Shown: positions 24,929-34,247 of the stretch, one piece after another
Layout: each line of letters opens with the position of its first letter
Numbering within the stretch: the first letter of the stretch is position 1
From: AWTP1-13 sp963797005
GTDB lineage: Bacteria > Pseudomonadota > Alphaproteobacteria > Rhizobiales > Hyphomicrobiaceae
Assembly: GCA_963797005.1 (NCBI GenBank)
Contig: CAWCOF010000009.1
Location: forward strand, 124,001 to 188,000
DNA length: 64,000 nt
Direction of reading: 5' to 3'
Program-made: the position numbers and the translations under genes
The notes under the pieces: model-generated
What the model saw: only the letters and a program-made list of their open reading frames with translations
Told to the model about the DNA's origin: nothing
Database searches by the model: none

Positions 24929-25990
24929 TCACACGGCCTCGAGTGGCGCGTTGTGCCTCGTGCCCGTGACGACAATGCCACCGCGATCGCCAATCTCGAC
25001 GCTGCCGAAGCGCTGCGCATAAACCGGCGGCAGCGGCCGCGCACCGGGAATTGCGAGCCACAGCCGCAGCAGATGCCGCCTGCGCTCCGGCTCGGGCCAG
25101 TCCTCGAACCCCGTGCGGTCGTGCAGCATGGTGTGATTGTGCACCCACTGCATGTCGCCGGGACGGAACGTCATCTGCATGTTGATGGCGGGATCCTCGG
25201 CGAGCGCGTCGAACAGGTCGAGCGCCTCGGTCTGCTGCGGCGACAATGGCGGCACTTCCGGAAACCGCCGCGCCAACTCGATATAGCGCCGCGCGTACAG
25301 CGCCGACAGATACCCCTCGTACCAGCTGAACACGGGGATGTCGTGCCAGGGCTTCTGGCCCGCGGCCACTTCGCCTCGCCGGTCCGTGTGCAGCGGTTCG
25401 AACAGAAGGGCGAGCAGGTCCGGACGACGCCTCAGCATCTCGTTGTAGATCGTCATGGAGCTGACCAGGGCCGACGCCCCGCCGGACTTTGCCGTCTTCA
25501 GGCACAAGAGACCGACAATGTCGCAGGAGTCGGTGTGATAGGTCTGGCGCTCCCGCGTCTGGTAGATGCGGGCGGTGGGATCGCTGACGGCGTTGCGGCC
25601 GAGATCGCGCACGTGACCGAGCACGTGTCCCTTCGCGTTCTGGGATCGGGCATTGCCGAAGTGACAGCCGATGCCGAAATAGGCCGTCGCCGCCTCGCGC
25701 ATGGACCACCGCTCGACCGGAAGCCCGCGCATCAGAACAAAGCCGCGGCCGTTGATGACCTCATCGCAGATGCCGGCGAGCTTTGGCCCGAGCGTGGGCA
25801 ACGGGAAATCCGCCTTGTTGATGCGAGCGATATCTTTGTCGGCGGCGACGAGCGGGCGCACGGCCGCGACGATCTCGTCCACATCGCTGGCAGAAAGCGT
25901 GTGGATCCAGTCGGTGCGCTTCGTCATTTCAGGTCCGTACCAGACGGACGGACCCTCGACTGGAGGAGGCAGGTCTATTTTCGCTTGCAT
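24929..25990 (-). CDS. TauD/TfdA-family Fe(II)/2-oxoglutarate-dependent dioxygenase
   Basis: This 353-residue oxygenase probably hydroxylates a small molecule using Fe(II) and 2-oxoglutarate. GRGFVLMRGLPVERWSMREA opens the domain, and RQTYHTDSCDIVGLLCLKTAKSGG contains the HxD iron ligands (His-Thr-Asp). The distal His region is MQWVHNHTMLHDRTGF, and RRRHLLRLWLAIPGARPLPP carries the Arg that would bind 2-oxoglutarate. This pattern is closest to the gamma-butyrobetaine hydroxylase/TauD-like group of unknown substrate. It lies 32 bases after the Ddn-like gene on the same strand, so the two are probably one unit. Confidence 0.85.
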   Translation of the reverse strand: MQAKIDLPPPVEGPSVWYGPEMTKRTDWIHTLSASDVDEIVAAVRPLVAADKDIARINKADFPLPTLGPKLAGICDEVINGRGFVLMRGLPVERWSMREAATAYFGIGCHFGNARSQNAKGHVLGHVRDLGRNAVSDPTARIYQTRERQTYHTDSCDIVGLLCLKTAKSGGASALVSSMTIYNEMLRRRPDLLALLFEPLHTDRRGEVAAGQKPWHDIPVFSWYEGYLSALYARRYIELARRFPEVPPLSPQQTEALDLFDALAEDPAINMQMTFRPGDMQWVHNHTMLHDRTGFEDWPEPERRRHLLRLWLAIPGARPLPPVYAQRFGSVEIGDRGGIVVTGTRHNAPLEAV

Positions 25991-26022
25991 GGTTCAACGT
26001 TTCTCCGGCGTGCTACGCCACG

Positions 26023-26454
26023 TCACGGCGTGGCGACAAATACAGGGATCTGGCGCGTCGTCTTCGCCTGGTATTCGGCATAGGGCGGGAATGCCGCGAC
26101 GGCCAATTTCCACAGCCGGTCCCGCTCCGCGTTGTCCTTCACCTCGTGCACCTTCATCGCGCGCACGACCGCCAGGTCGCGAAGCTCGACATTCGGATTG
26201 ACGCGCAGGTTGTGGACCCAGACGGGATCTTTGGGCGCACCACCCTGGGACCCCACCAGGACATAGCTGTCGCCGTCCTTGACCCGCATGAGCGGCGTCT
26301 TGCGGACGGCACCGGTCTTGTTGCCCGTGTGCGTGACGATAATGACCGGCAAGCCGGTGTCGCGCAGGGTGGTACCCTTGGTGCCGCCGCTGCTTTCGTA
26401 CAGCTCGACCTGCTCACGCACCCAGTCGCGCGGGCTCGGTATGTATTTCGCCAT
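26023..26454 (-). CDS. Ddn-type deazaflavin (F420)-dependent nitroreductase-family protein
   Basis: This 143-residue split-barrel protein is of the Ddn/F420H2-dependent quinone reductase family, best known from mycobacteria. PVIIVTHTGNKTGAVRKTPLMRVKDGDSYVLVGSQGG corresponds to the family cofactor-binding TTxGRKSG-R-TPL and S-GG patterns. DPVWVHNLRVNPNVELRD matches the HNLRANP motif. Alphaproteobacteria only sometimes make F420 and no F420 biosynthesis gene lies in this window, so the cofactor is inferred from the family. It precedes the TauD-family gene in one apparent two-gene unit. Confidence 0.82.
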   Translation of the reverse strand: MAKYIPSPRDWVREQVELYESSGGTKGTTLRDTGLPVIIVTHTGNKTGAVRKTPLMRVKDGDSYVLVGSQGGAPKDPVWVHNLRVNPNVELRDLAVVRAMKVHEVKDNAERDRLWKLAVAAFPPYAEYQAKTTRQIPVFVATP

Positions 26455-26623
26455 GTGAAACAGACCCTTCCATGCGTTGCAGGGACGCTGGTCCCAATAC
26501 TAGCCTCGGATCAATCCTGAGGCATCCCCCCGGCAGACGGCTCGCGCCGGAACTTGAAAACAGGCTCGCCAAAATCGCCCGATTCGGCCGGCCTGTCCGC
26601 GGTGCGCCGGGGCCGGCCGCCTC

Positions 26624-28225
26624 CTACACATCGTCCTCGCACACGGCCTCGGACCAGGGGTGCTGCGGTTCGGTGGCGCCCTCGTTCTCCGCGCCGACGC
26701 GGCGCACGGCACCGGCGATGGTGTAGGGAAATGGATACTCGACGGGCTCCGCGATCACGGTCTGGAACTCGGCTGCAAGCGCGTCGATGACGCCGGCCGG
26801 CATGCGGCGGTCGGCCACCACCACGTCGAGCCCCGACACGTCGATCCGCGGCGCATGAAAGGCTCCATCGAGATCGAGCCCGAAGTCCGCGCTCATGCCG
26901 AGCAACTGGAACACGGCGGACATGATGCGTCGCCCACCGGAGCCGCCGATGGCCGTCACAGCCCCACGCCCCGTCATCACCGCCGGCACGTAGTTGGCAA
27001 GCGGCCTCGCGTCCGGGGCTATGGAGTTGGGCCCGCCCGGCACCGGGTCGAACCAGTTGATGCCGTTGTTCATGAGGATGCCGGTCCCGGGCAGCACGAT
27101 ACGCGCGCCGAACAGCGACAGCAGCGTCTGCGTCAGCGTGACCATGTTGCCGTCGCGGTCGACGACGCAAAGGTGCGTCGTCGAGGTCGGCGCGGTGCGC
27201 TCGCCGGCATCGCCCAGGCGCCGGAAGCGGTCGGTCCAGCCCACGCGCATCGCCCGGGCGTAGGCCAGGAACGTCTGCGCATCGGGCTCCGCCTCGAGCT
27301 TGTCGCGCTCTTTCTTCAGGCTCTCGAAGGCGACCCACAGCGTAGGTCCCCCGTTGAGCTCGGGCAGCACATGGACCGACCGGTCCTGGTAGCCGATCGC
27401 CAGCGGCTCCACCTCGCGCGCACGCACCGCCGCAAGGTCATCCAGCGAGAGATAGCCGCCCATGGCCTGGACATCGTCAGCGATGGCGCGGGCAAGTGGA
27501 CCGCGGTAGAGCACGTCGGCCCCATCCTCGGCGATAGCGCGCAGCGTGCGGGCGAGGTCCGGCATCGGCAGCCGCCGAACCGGATCGGGATCGATGGCGG
27601 CGGGCGCCACCGGCGGAAACCCCTTGGGCAGGAAGCGCGCCGCAGCGCCCGGATCGCCCGCGAGGTCGGCCATGGCGGCGGCGATCACCAGCGTCGTGTG
27701 CCAGTCGACGACCATGCCGTCCTGCGCCAGCTTGGCCGCCGGCGTGACGAGATCGCGCCAGGGGAGCCGCCCGTAGCGCTCATGCGCGGCGGCCATGCCG
27801 GCCGGCTGGGTCGGCGCAACCACGGCCTTGGCGCCCACGCTGTTGAGTTTTCCCTTCACCATCGGCCAGCCGAACAGGTTGCCCTCGTCGCGCTTGTCGG
27901 TCAGGACGAACGCGGCGGGATCGAGCGCCTTGGGCGAGCGCGCTCCGAAGTCGATGCCCGTCACCTTGCCGGTTGCCAATTCGTAGACCAGCATGGCGCC
28001 CACGCTGCCGATGCCGTTCATCCATGGCTCGACGACGCCGTTGGCGAAGGCCGCGGCGACGGCGGCATCCACGGCGTGCCCGCCGGCTTTCAGCACGCGG
28101 GCGCCGACCTCGGACGCCGCACGGTTCTGCGTGACGACGATCCCGCCGCGTGAGCGAACCGAGGGTTTGCGGACGAGGCGACGCTGCGACAGATTGGGGG
28201 AAACGACGGAGACGGTGTTGTGCAT
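26624..28225 (-). CDS. Gamma-glutamyltransferase family protein
   Basis: Gamma-glutamyltransferases are N-terminal-nucleophile hydrolases that autocleave before a Thr and act on glutathione or acyl-amide substrates. NRAASEVGARVLKAGGHAVDAAVAAAFANGVVEP is the characteristic start of the large subunit. TSTTHLCVVDRDGNMVTLTQTL contains the cleavage Thr and small-subunit start, and GGSGGRRIMSAVFQLL is the conserved Gly loop. Length from the ATG at 28225 (MHNTVSVVSPNL) is 533 residues, normal. There is no obvious signal peptide, so it may be cytoplasmic; some such proteins hydrolyse cephalosporins or capsule. The 5' extension to 28360 has no family sequence. Confidence 0.88.
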   Translation of the reverse strand: MHNTVSVVSPNLSQRRLVRKPSVRSRGGIVVTQNRAASEVGARVLKAGGHAVDAAVAAAFANGVVEPWMNGIGSVGAMLVYELATGKVTGIDFGARSPKALDPAAFVLTDKRDEGNLFGWPMVKGKLNSVGAKAVVAPTQPAGMAAAHERYGRLPWRDLVTPAAKLAQDGMVVDWHTTLVIAAAMADLAGDPGAAARFLPKGFPPVAPAAIDPDPVRRLPMPDLARTLRAIAEDGADVLYRGPLARAIADDVQAMGGYLSLDDLAAVRAREVEPLAIGYQDRSVHVLPELNGGPTLWVAFESLKKERDKLEAEPDAQTFLAYARAMRVGWTDRFRRLGDAGERTAPTSTTHLCVVDRDGNMVTLTQTLLSLFGARIVLPGTGILMNNGINWFDPVPGGPNSIAPDARPLANYVPAVMTGRGAVTAIGGSGGRRIMSAVFQLLGMSADFGLDLDGAFHAPRIDVSGLDVVVADRRMPAGVIDALAAEFQTVIAEPVEYPFPYTIAGAVRRVGAENEGATEPQHPWSEAVCEDDV

Positions 28226-28532
28226 GGAGAGGAGCTGGGGCTGGATCAGGCGCCGCGGGATAGTGCATGCGTTGCTTGCCCGCGGAGCCTTTGCATCGTA
28301 GCCAGCCCGGTTTCCGCCGTGAAGCCCAGTCTCGGGCAACAAGCCATGCGCACATTGCAATGATGGCTCTTCCGGCGAGCATCATGCCCTGGCGCTGGAC
28401 GATTGCCCACGGACTGGCCGCTCAGAAGCGTGTGCGAAACCGCGCTGGTCTCCGTCGCGAGGTGGCAGACGGGGCGCCGAGGCGATAATCTGCCCCGCGA
28501 GGCCTTTTGAGATCTGGAAGCGGAGCCAGTCG
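28226..28532. other. Intergenic region between divergent gamma-glutamyltransferase and second cox-like cluster
   Basis: About 300 bases between divergent genes. Open frames are incidental. It should contain promoters for both directions, but I cannot assign -35/-10 elements with confidence. Confidence 0.4.
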
Positions 28533-29411
28533 TTGCGGGACTTTGCCTATGCCTGCCCGGAGACGATCGAGGATGCCATCGCGGCCATGGCGGCGGGCGA
28601 CGCCCGAGCGCTCGCCGGCGGCACCGACCTCATTCCGCAACTGCGCGAGGGGCGCCGGCACGCCGCCCGCGTCGTCGATCTCAAGCGCATCCCGGCGCTG
28701 ACTGCCATCGCACAAACGGCGGATGGCGTCGTCTCGATCGGGGCCGCGGCCAACGCGACGACCGTGGCGCAACACATGGCAATTGCGCGTACCTATCCGG
28801 CGATCGCGGAAGCCGCGCATCTGATCGGCGGCGTGCAGGTCCAGAACCGCGCCAGCCTCGGCGGCAACATCTGCAACGCCGCGCCGTCGGCCGATGCGGT
28901 GCCGGCGCTCATCTGCCACGAGGCAGGGGCGCTGATCGCGGGCAGCCGCGGCCGGCGCAGGCTGCCGGTCGAGCAACTGTTCAAGGGGCCCGGACGGACG
29001 CTGCTCGAAGCCGACGAGATCCTGGTCTCCCTCGAGCTGCCGCCCCCGCAACCGTCCTCGGCGGCCAAATACCTGCGCTTCACGCCGCGGCGTGAGATGG
29101 ACATCGCCATCGCCGGCGTCGGTGCGTGGCTCAGGCTCGCAACCGACGGCCGCATCGCGGCGGCCCGCATCGTGCTCGCCTCGGTCGCGCCGACGCCGAT
29201 CCGCGCCCCGGCAGCAGAGCAACGCCTCATAGGCGAGCGGCCCAGCCAACGGCTGCTCGAGGAAGCCGGCCGGCTTGCCGCCGGAGACGCCCGGCCGATC
29301 TCCGACACGCGCGGCTCGGCCGACTACCGCCGCACCCTGGTGGGCGTGCTCGCGGCGCGCGCGCTCGCCGATTGCTGCCATCAGCTGCAGGTGGCGATGG
29401 GGGCCGCATGA
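28533..29411 (+). CDS. Molybdenum hydroxylase FAD-binding medium subunit (CoxM-like), second cluster
   Basis: This is the FAD subunit of the second molybdenum hydroxylase. ALAGGTDLIPQLREGRRH (residues about 28-45) is the first FAD loop and IGGVQVQNRASLGGNICNAAPSADAVPAL (about 95-125) the second. KYLRFTPRREMDIAIAGVGAW and the C-terminal SADYRRTLVGVLAARALAD are typical of CoxM. The start is a TTG at 28533 (LRDFAYACPETIEDAI); an in-frame alternative is not evident. The length is 292 residues. It overlaps the next gene by ATGA. The FAD-loop wording differs from the first cluster (GGTDLIPQ against GGQSLLAT), so the two are old paralogues and not a recent duplication. Confidence 0.88.
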   Translation: MRDFAYACPETIEDAIAAMAAGDARALAGGTDLIPQLREGRRHAARVVDLKRIPALTAIAQTADGVVSIGAAANATTVAQHMAIARTYPAIAEAAHLIGGVQVQNRASLGGNICNAAPSADAVPALICHEAGALIAGSRGRRRLPVEQLFKGPGRTLLEADEILVSLELPPPQPSSAAKYLRFTPRREMDIAIAGVGAWLRLATDGRIAAARIVLASVAPTPIRAPAAEQRLIGERPSQRLLEEAGRLAAGDARPISDTRGSADYRRTLVGVLAARALADCCHQLQVAMGAA

Positions 29412-29878
29412 AGACGCTCGTCACCTGCACGGTCAACGGCGAAGCGCACACCGTTCTCGCCGACACGCGCGACACCTTGCTCGAGCTGCTGCGCGACCGC
29501 CTCGGTCTCACGGGCACCAAGGAGGGTTGCGGCAACGGCAACTGCGGCACCTGCACCGTGTTGATGGACGGCGCACCCGTCAATGCCTGCCTGGTTCTGG
29601 CGCTGGAGGCACCGGGCCACGACATCCGCACCATCGAGGGCCTGTCGGGCGCCGCGATGCATCCGATCCAGCAGGCGCTGGTCGATCACGGCGGCACGCA
29701 ATGCGGCTTCTGCACGCCGGGCATCGTGCTCTCCGCCAAGGCACTGCTCGACCACAACCCGCAGCCGACGGAGGCCGAGATCCGCCACGCCATTGCCGGC
29801 AACCTCTGCCGCTGCACCGGCTACGGCAAGATCGTCGAAGCGATTGCGGCGGCGGCCGCTTCCATGCAGGAGCGCTGA
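29408..29878 (+). CDS. Molybdenum hydroxylase 2Fe-2S small subunit (CoxS-like), second cluster
   Basis: The 156-residue iron-sulfur subunit carries KEGCGNGNCGTCTVLMDG with a later NACLVLA for the ferredoxin-type cluster. TQCGFCTPGIVLSAKALL with NLCRCTGYGKIVEAI forms the second cluster. All eight Cys ligands are present. The ATG overlaps the medium-subunit stop; the large subunit starts 4 bases after its TGA. Confidence 0.92.
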   Translation: MKTLVTCTVNGEAHTVLADTRDTLLELLRDRLGLTGTKEGCGNGNCGTCTVLMDGAPVNACLVLALEAPGHDIRTIEGLSGAAMHPIQQALVDHGGTQCGFCTPGIVLSAKALLDHNPQPTEAEIRHAIAGNLCRCTGYGKIVEAIAAAAASMQER

Positions 29879-29881
29879 GCC

Positions 29882-32197
29882 ATGGCGGACACGATCCAGG
29901 CGCCGGGCCAGGCGCCGGGCCAGGCGCCGGCGCAGCGGCCGCTCGAGGTGGTGGGCAAGCGCGTGGCCCGCGTCGATGCCCGGGAGCGTGTGACCGGAGA
30001 GGCGATCTACCCGGCTGACCTCGCCCTGCCGGGCCTGGCGCATGCCAAGATGCTGCGCAGCCCGCACGCCCATGCCCGCATCATAGAGCATCGATACCAC
30101 CCGCGCCGAAGCGCTGGCCGGCGTGCTGGCGGTCGTGACCGCGGCCGACTTCGCCGAGCTTCCGGTCGGTGCGACCATCCCGATGGGCGAGACCGGCTAC
30201 GACATGTGGATGGTGGCTGAGCTCAACATCGCGCGCCACAAGGTGCACTGGGTCGGCCAGCCGGTGGCCGCGGTGGCCGCAACCGACGCGCACGTCGCCG
30301 AGGCGGCGCTGGCGCTGATCGAAGTCGACTACGAGCCGCTGCCCGCTGTGCTCGACATCGCCGCCGCCATGGCGCCCGGCGCGCCCGTGCTGCACGAGCA
30401 CGTCCTCACCAAGGGGATCGAGCCGCGCCCGCACGCCCCCAGCAACGTCTGCTCACGCACCGAGATAGCGCGCGGCGATGCCTCGCGCGCGCTCGCCCAA
30501 GCCGGCGCCTCGGCCCATGTAAGCGTCGAGATCGACACGGCCCATCAGGGCTATCTCGAGCCGCAGGCGGCAGTCGCCCAGGTCGATGCCAACGGCTTCG
30601 CCACGGTGTGGGCCTCCACCCAGGGCCAGTTCACCGCCGAGCTGATGATCGCGCGCATGCTGGGGCTGCCGCAGTCGCAGCTCAGGGTGGTGCCGCTCGA
30701 GATCGGCGGCGGCTTCGGCGGCAAGATCGCCATCCATGGCGAAGCCCTGGCCGTGCGGCTGGCACAGAAATGCCGCCGGCCGGTGAAATTGGTTCTCACC
30801 CGCGAGGAGGTACTCCAGGGCGGCTCGGGACCGGCCGCTGGCGCCGTGATCGACATCGCCGTCGGCGCCGAGAACGACGGCCGCCTCGTCGCCATCGAGG
30901 GCACCTACCGCATGGACGCGGGCGGCTTGCCGGGCCTGAGCCCCTCGCTGGTGATGCAGGCCTCTGCCGCGCTCTACCAGTGCCCCAACCTCAATCTCGT
31001 GGGCTACGACGTCGTCACCAACAAGCCGCGCACGGAGGCCTACCGGGGGCCCGGCGGCATCCAGGCCGCGTTCGCCATGGAGCAGGCGATGGATGCCCTG
31101 TGCCAGCGGCTGGACCTGGACCCGCTCGAATTCCGCAAGCGCAACGCCTCCGTCACCGGCAGCACCATGCCGATCGGCACGCCGTTTCCCGCAATCGGCC
31201 TCACCACCATCCTGGATCGGGTCGGCGAGCACGCCTGCTGGCGCGATCCGCTGCCGCCGGGACGCCACCCGCGCGGGCGCGGCCTCGCGCTCGGCTACTG
31301 GCGCGGCACCTCCATGACCTCGGCGGCGCACATCACGGTCGCCGGCGACGGGCGGCCGATGGTGACCATGGGGCCCGTCGACATCTCCGGCACGCGCACG
31401 ACCATGGCGCAGGTGGTCGCCGAGGAGTTCGGGTTGCCGCTCGCCGACGTGCACATCCAGACGGGCGACAGCAAGTCGGTCGGCTACAGCGACGGTGCCG
31501 CCGGCAGCCGCGTCGCCCGCACGACCACGGCAGCGCTGGTCGAGGCCTGCGCCGATGCGCTCGGCCAGTTGCGCACGCGCGCCGCCGAGAAGCTGCAGTG
31601 CGCGCCGGCCGATCTCGACTACGCGCGCGGCCGCTTCCAGTCGCGCCAGGCGGGCGGCGCCGCCATCTCGCTTGCGCGAACTGATGCAGGCGACGCTGAC
31701 CGACGGTGCCGTGGTGGGGCGCGGCGTATCGACCAAGCTGCCGCTGGGCGTGGAGATCGGCGCGCCATGTCTGCGACGTGGAGGTCGACACCGATACGGG
31801 CCTCGTCAGCGTGCTGCGCTACACCGCGTTCCAGGACGTGGGGCTTGCCCTCAACCCCGCCGCGGTCGAGGGCCAGATCGAAGGCAGCGTCGTGCAGGGG
31901 CTCGGCTGGGCGCTCATGGAAGGCTTCGACTATGGGCCGGACGGGCGGCTGCGGAACGCAAGCCTGCTCGACTACCGCATGCCCACCGCGCTCGACGTGC
32001 CGAAGATCGACTGCGTCATCGTCGAGACGCCGGTGCCGAACGTGCCTTATGGCGTGCGTGGTGTCGGCGAGGTGCCGATCGTGCCGCCGGCCGCCGCCGT
32101 CGCCAACGCGATTGCGCGCGCGACCGGCGTGCGCATGCGGCGCATGCCGATGACGCCGGAGCGTGTGCTGCGGGCATTGTCGATGGCCGCGACATAG
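29882..32197 (+). CDS. Molybdenum hydroxylase molybdopterin-binding large subunit, second cluster (frameshifted)
   Basis: This is the catalytic subunit of the second hydroxylase, broken into three or four frames. The first (29882-~30090) holds EVVGKRVARVDARERVTGEA and HAKMLRSPHAHAR. The second (~30095-31670) holds VGQPVAAVAATDAHVAEAAL, LEIGGGFGGKIAIHGEAL, TEAYRGPGGIQAAFAMEQAM and SDGAAGSRVARTTTAAL. After breaks near 31670 and 31765 the end contains CDVEVDTDTGLVSVLRYTA and GVRGVGEVPIVPPAAAVANA with the catalytic Glu. The active-site loop is AYRGPGG, so it is not CO dehydrogenase form I. Near the start a 12-base unit is repeated (29896-29931) giving QAPGQAPGQAPAQ. Restored length would be about 770 residues. 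The breaks look like indel errors. Confidence 0.8.
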
Positions 32198-32227
32198 CGC
32201 AGATCGACAGGAGGGAGGGGCCGCTTC

Positions 32228-32680
32228 ATGAAGCCGCAATCGCCGCCGCAGTCGTTCGCCGACGCGATCGGCCGCCTGCACGCCGCCATGGCCAAGGTCG
32301 CCAACGGCGATACCTCCGCCATCAAGGCGCTCTATGCGCACGGCGACGACGCGACCAGCTTCTACGGCTGGGGCGGCTACGAGAAAGGATGGGAGGCCGT
32401 TTCCAGGCGCTGGGATTGGGCCGGCCGGCAATTCAAAGGCGGCACGGTCAGCTACGACAACGTGACCTGCGTGGTGGCTGCGGAGCTGGCCTACACCACC
32501 GACATCGAGACGTTCAGGGTCCGCGTGGACGGCACGAATGCGCCGACGCAGTGGTCGAACCGAGTGACGCACATCTTCCGCCTCGAGGCGGGGGAGTGGC
32601 GGCTGGTGCACCGCCATGCCAATCGCCTGGAGAGCCAGTACGAGCCCTCGACGCGGCTCCCGCAGCCCCGCAGCGCGTGA
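32228..32680 (+). CDS. SnoaL/NTF2-like protein
   Basis: This 150-residue protein has the cone-shaped NTF2-like fold pattern: an N-terminal helix (FADAIGRLHAAMAKVANGDT), then DATSFYGWGGYEKGWEAVSRRWDWA. Beta strands YDNVTCVVAAELAYTTDIETF and WSNRVTHIFRLEAGEWRLVHRHANRL end in the typical exposed His-Arg. Members are often small hydrolases, isomerases or ligand binders. It follows the molybdenum hydroxylase by 30 bases with an AGGAGGGAGGGG ribosome site, so it is probably the fourth gene of that operon and may act on the same compound. Confidence 0.82.
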   Translation: MKPQSPPQSFADAIGRLHAAMAKVANGDTSAIKALYAHGDDATSFYGWGGYEKGWEAVSRRWDWAGRQFKGGTVSYDNVTCVVAAELAYTTDIETFRVRVDGTNAPTQWSNRVTHIFRLEAGEWRLVHRHANRLESQYEPSTRLPQPRSA

Positions 32681-32758
32681 CCCCTTGATGTTGCGGCGTC
32701 CTCTGATGCTCAGTGCCGCCAGGAAAATGTTGCGTCTTAATCTTCGGCCTCAAACAGA

Positions 32759-32780
32759 AGCACCGCCTCGCGGCGGTGTT
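32759..32780. terminator. Hairpin terminator candidate
   Basis: CACCGCC (32761-32767) pairs with GGCGGTG (32772-32778) across TCGC, with G:T and A:T pairs extending the stem outward. It lies between the convergent stops at 32680 and 32870. The flanking T-rich stretch is weak (TTCTC), so termination on either strand is plausible but uncertain. Confidence 0.5.
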
Positions 32781-32869
32781 CTCACAATCAAATTAGGCGT
32801 TTCTGTCAGGCCGAGAGAGCGGCAGCTTTCTTCGGCTTCCCAGCCCCTGCAAGCAGGCCCACGATTTCG

Positions 32870-34003
32870 TCACGAGGGTTTGGCGAACTCAAAACGGGCC
32901 TTCTGAGCGAGAAATCGCTTCTCGACGAAGTGCCACGATAAATAAGCGAGGGCAAATGTAGCACTCGTGGCAACGGTGGCGAGTGCGAGAACGAAAGAAA
33001 TGCCGTTTACTTTCGCCCGCATCAGTAGAGAACTGGTCATCATAAGGACTGGCAGGTGAAAAATATATAAAGCGTAGCTATACTTGCCAATCGTTCTAAG
33101 CACCGTCCATTTGAGAAAGAAACCGCCGCCAAGTCCATACAGCACGAGCGCAACGGATGCTGCTCCGGTAAATGTCAGACCGATCGTTTCCAGCGGCAAG
33201 TTCCCCCAAAAATCACGCGGACCGTGGGTGACAATAAAGGCGAGCGCGACCAAAGACGGCACCCCGATTACCATCGAATAGAACTTCAGTCGAAATTTGG
33301 GGATTTCGATACCCAGACAGATTGCCGCAATCGCTCCCATCGCGAGACTGTCAAACCGGGTTACCGTGGAAAAATAGAGCAGTTGCTGTGCGGCGTTGCT
33401 GGTATCAATGCAAGCAACGGCCAATCGGATGCAGAGGGGTAGCACGACTAGTCCGCTGCACACGGCAAGCAAGGAGCGACGATCGAGACACCAGACTAGG
33501 AACGGCCAAAACAGATAAAACTGCTCCTCGATGGCAAGCGACCAGAAGTGGCCGAGAAACCCAGGGTTAAATTCGGCCCCCGAATGGGCGGCCGACAGCC
33601 AATTTTGCAGATCTGCCCAATACCATGCTTGCGATGAATATACGTCGCCGTACCAGGTTCGCAAACCGGGGAATGCAAGGAAAAGCACAGCAACGCTAGC
33701 GAGAATAAGGTAGTAGAGCGGGAAAATCCGCAGGAGGCGCCTTGCGTAGAAATTCTTGAAATAGCCAGGCGTATCTTTCGTGTCGAGCAGGATCGAAGTG
33801 ATAAGAAAGCCAGACAGCACAAAGAACAAGTCCACGCCGGCCCACCCCAAATCACATGCGGCGATAACAATTTTGCCAAATAGGGTCCCATTGATTTGAT
33901 GAGAGAACTGTGACAAGTGAAATAAAAATACGGCAGAGATTGCAATGCCTCGGATGCCATCCAATTCCAACAATCTTGTCTTGTGTATGCGGACTGCCTG
34001 CAT
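32870..34003 (-). CDS. Acyltransferase family 3 (OafA/YrhL-type) membrane protein
   Basis: This integral inner-membrane O-acyltransferase probably acetylates a surface polysaccharide or lipid. LLELDGIRGIAISAVFLFHL is the family N-terminus with the RGIA motif. GVDLFFVLSGFLITSILL, YFKNFYARRLLRIFPLYYL and HFWSLAIEEQFYLFWPFL (including the conserved SLxxExxFY) follow. About ten membrane segments end in YLSWHFVEKRFL. I chose the Met at 34003 (MQAVRIHKTRLLELDG) with AGGAG upstream, giving 377 residues; the frame is open to 34135. Codon use and base composition are clearly more AT-rich than in neighbours (many AAA, ATA, TTT codons), which suggests recent transfer. Confidence 0.87.
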   Translation of the reverse strand: MQAVRIHKTRLLELDGIRGIAISAVFLFHLSQFSHQINGTLFGKIVIAACDLGWAGVDLFFVLSGFLITSILLDTKDTPGYFKNFYARRLLRIFPLYYLILASVAVLFLAFPGLRTWYGDVYSSQAWYWADLQNWLSAAHSGAEFNPGFLGHFWSLAIEEQFYLFWPFLVWCLDRRSLLAVCSGLVVLPLCIRLAVACIDTSNAAQQLLYFSTVTRFDSLAMGAIAAICLGIEIPKFRLKFYSMVIGVPSLVALAFIVTHGPRDFWGNLPLETIGLTFTGAASVALVLYGLGGGFFLKWTVLRTIGKYSYALYIFHLPVLMMTSSLLMRAKVNGISFVLALATVATSATFALAYLSWHFVEKRFLAQKARFEFAKPS

Positions 34004-34247
34004 CTGCGTGAATTGCTCCTTTTGCAGCGCGCCACGATGGCCCACCGTTTGGCTTCGAGCGTGCTGATTTTTCATGCCCGCACAGGGTCTGCCGGCAGCA
34101 TTGCCCGAATTGCGGAGGGTTATTCGAGCCCGCACAACGTCGCAGTTGGGTCAAGAGCAGTAATGCCTGTTTGAGCGGGACATTTTCGTTGCGCACCCAG
34201 CAGAAGACATCGGCGCGCTGCCCGCCCAGCGCCGTTGAGTACACGGG

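Noticed and set aside
29896..29931. Short tandem repeat of a 12-base unit (QAPG) as a phase-variation tract
   Set aside because: The unit is a multiple of three, so copy changes would not switch frame; it encodes a flexible N-terminal stretch.
2225..32197. Annotation of either cox-like cluster as aerobic CO dehydrogenase
   Set aside because: Neither large subunit has the AYRCSFR loop and no cox accessory genes are present.
34136..34247. Frame between aminotransferase and acyltransferase (YSTALGGQRADVFCW...) as a gene remnant
   Set aside because: It has no start, no ribosome site and no recognisable family; the stretch is too short to support a call.
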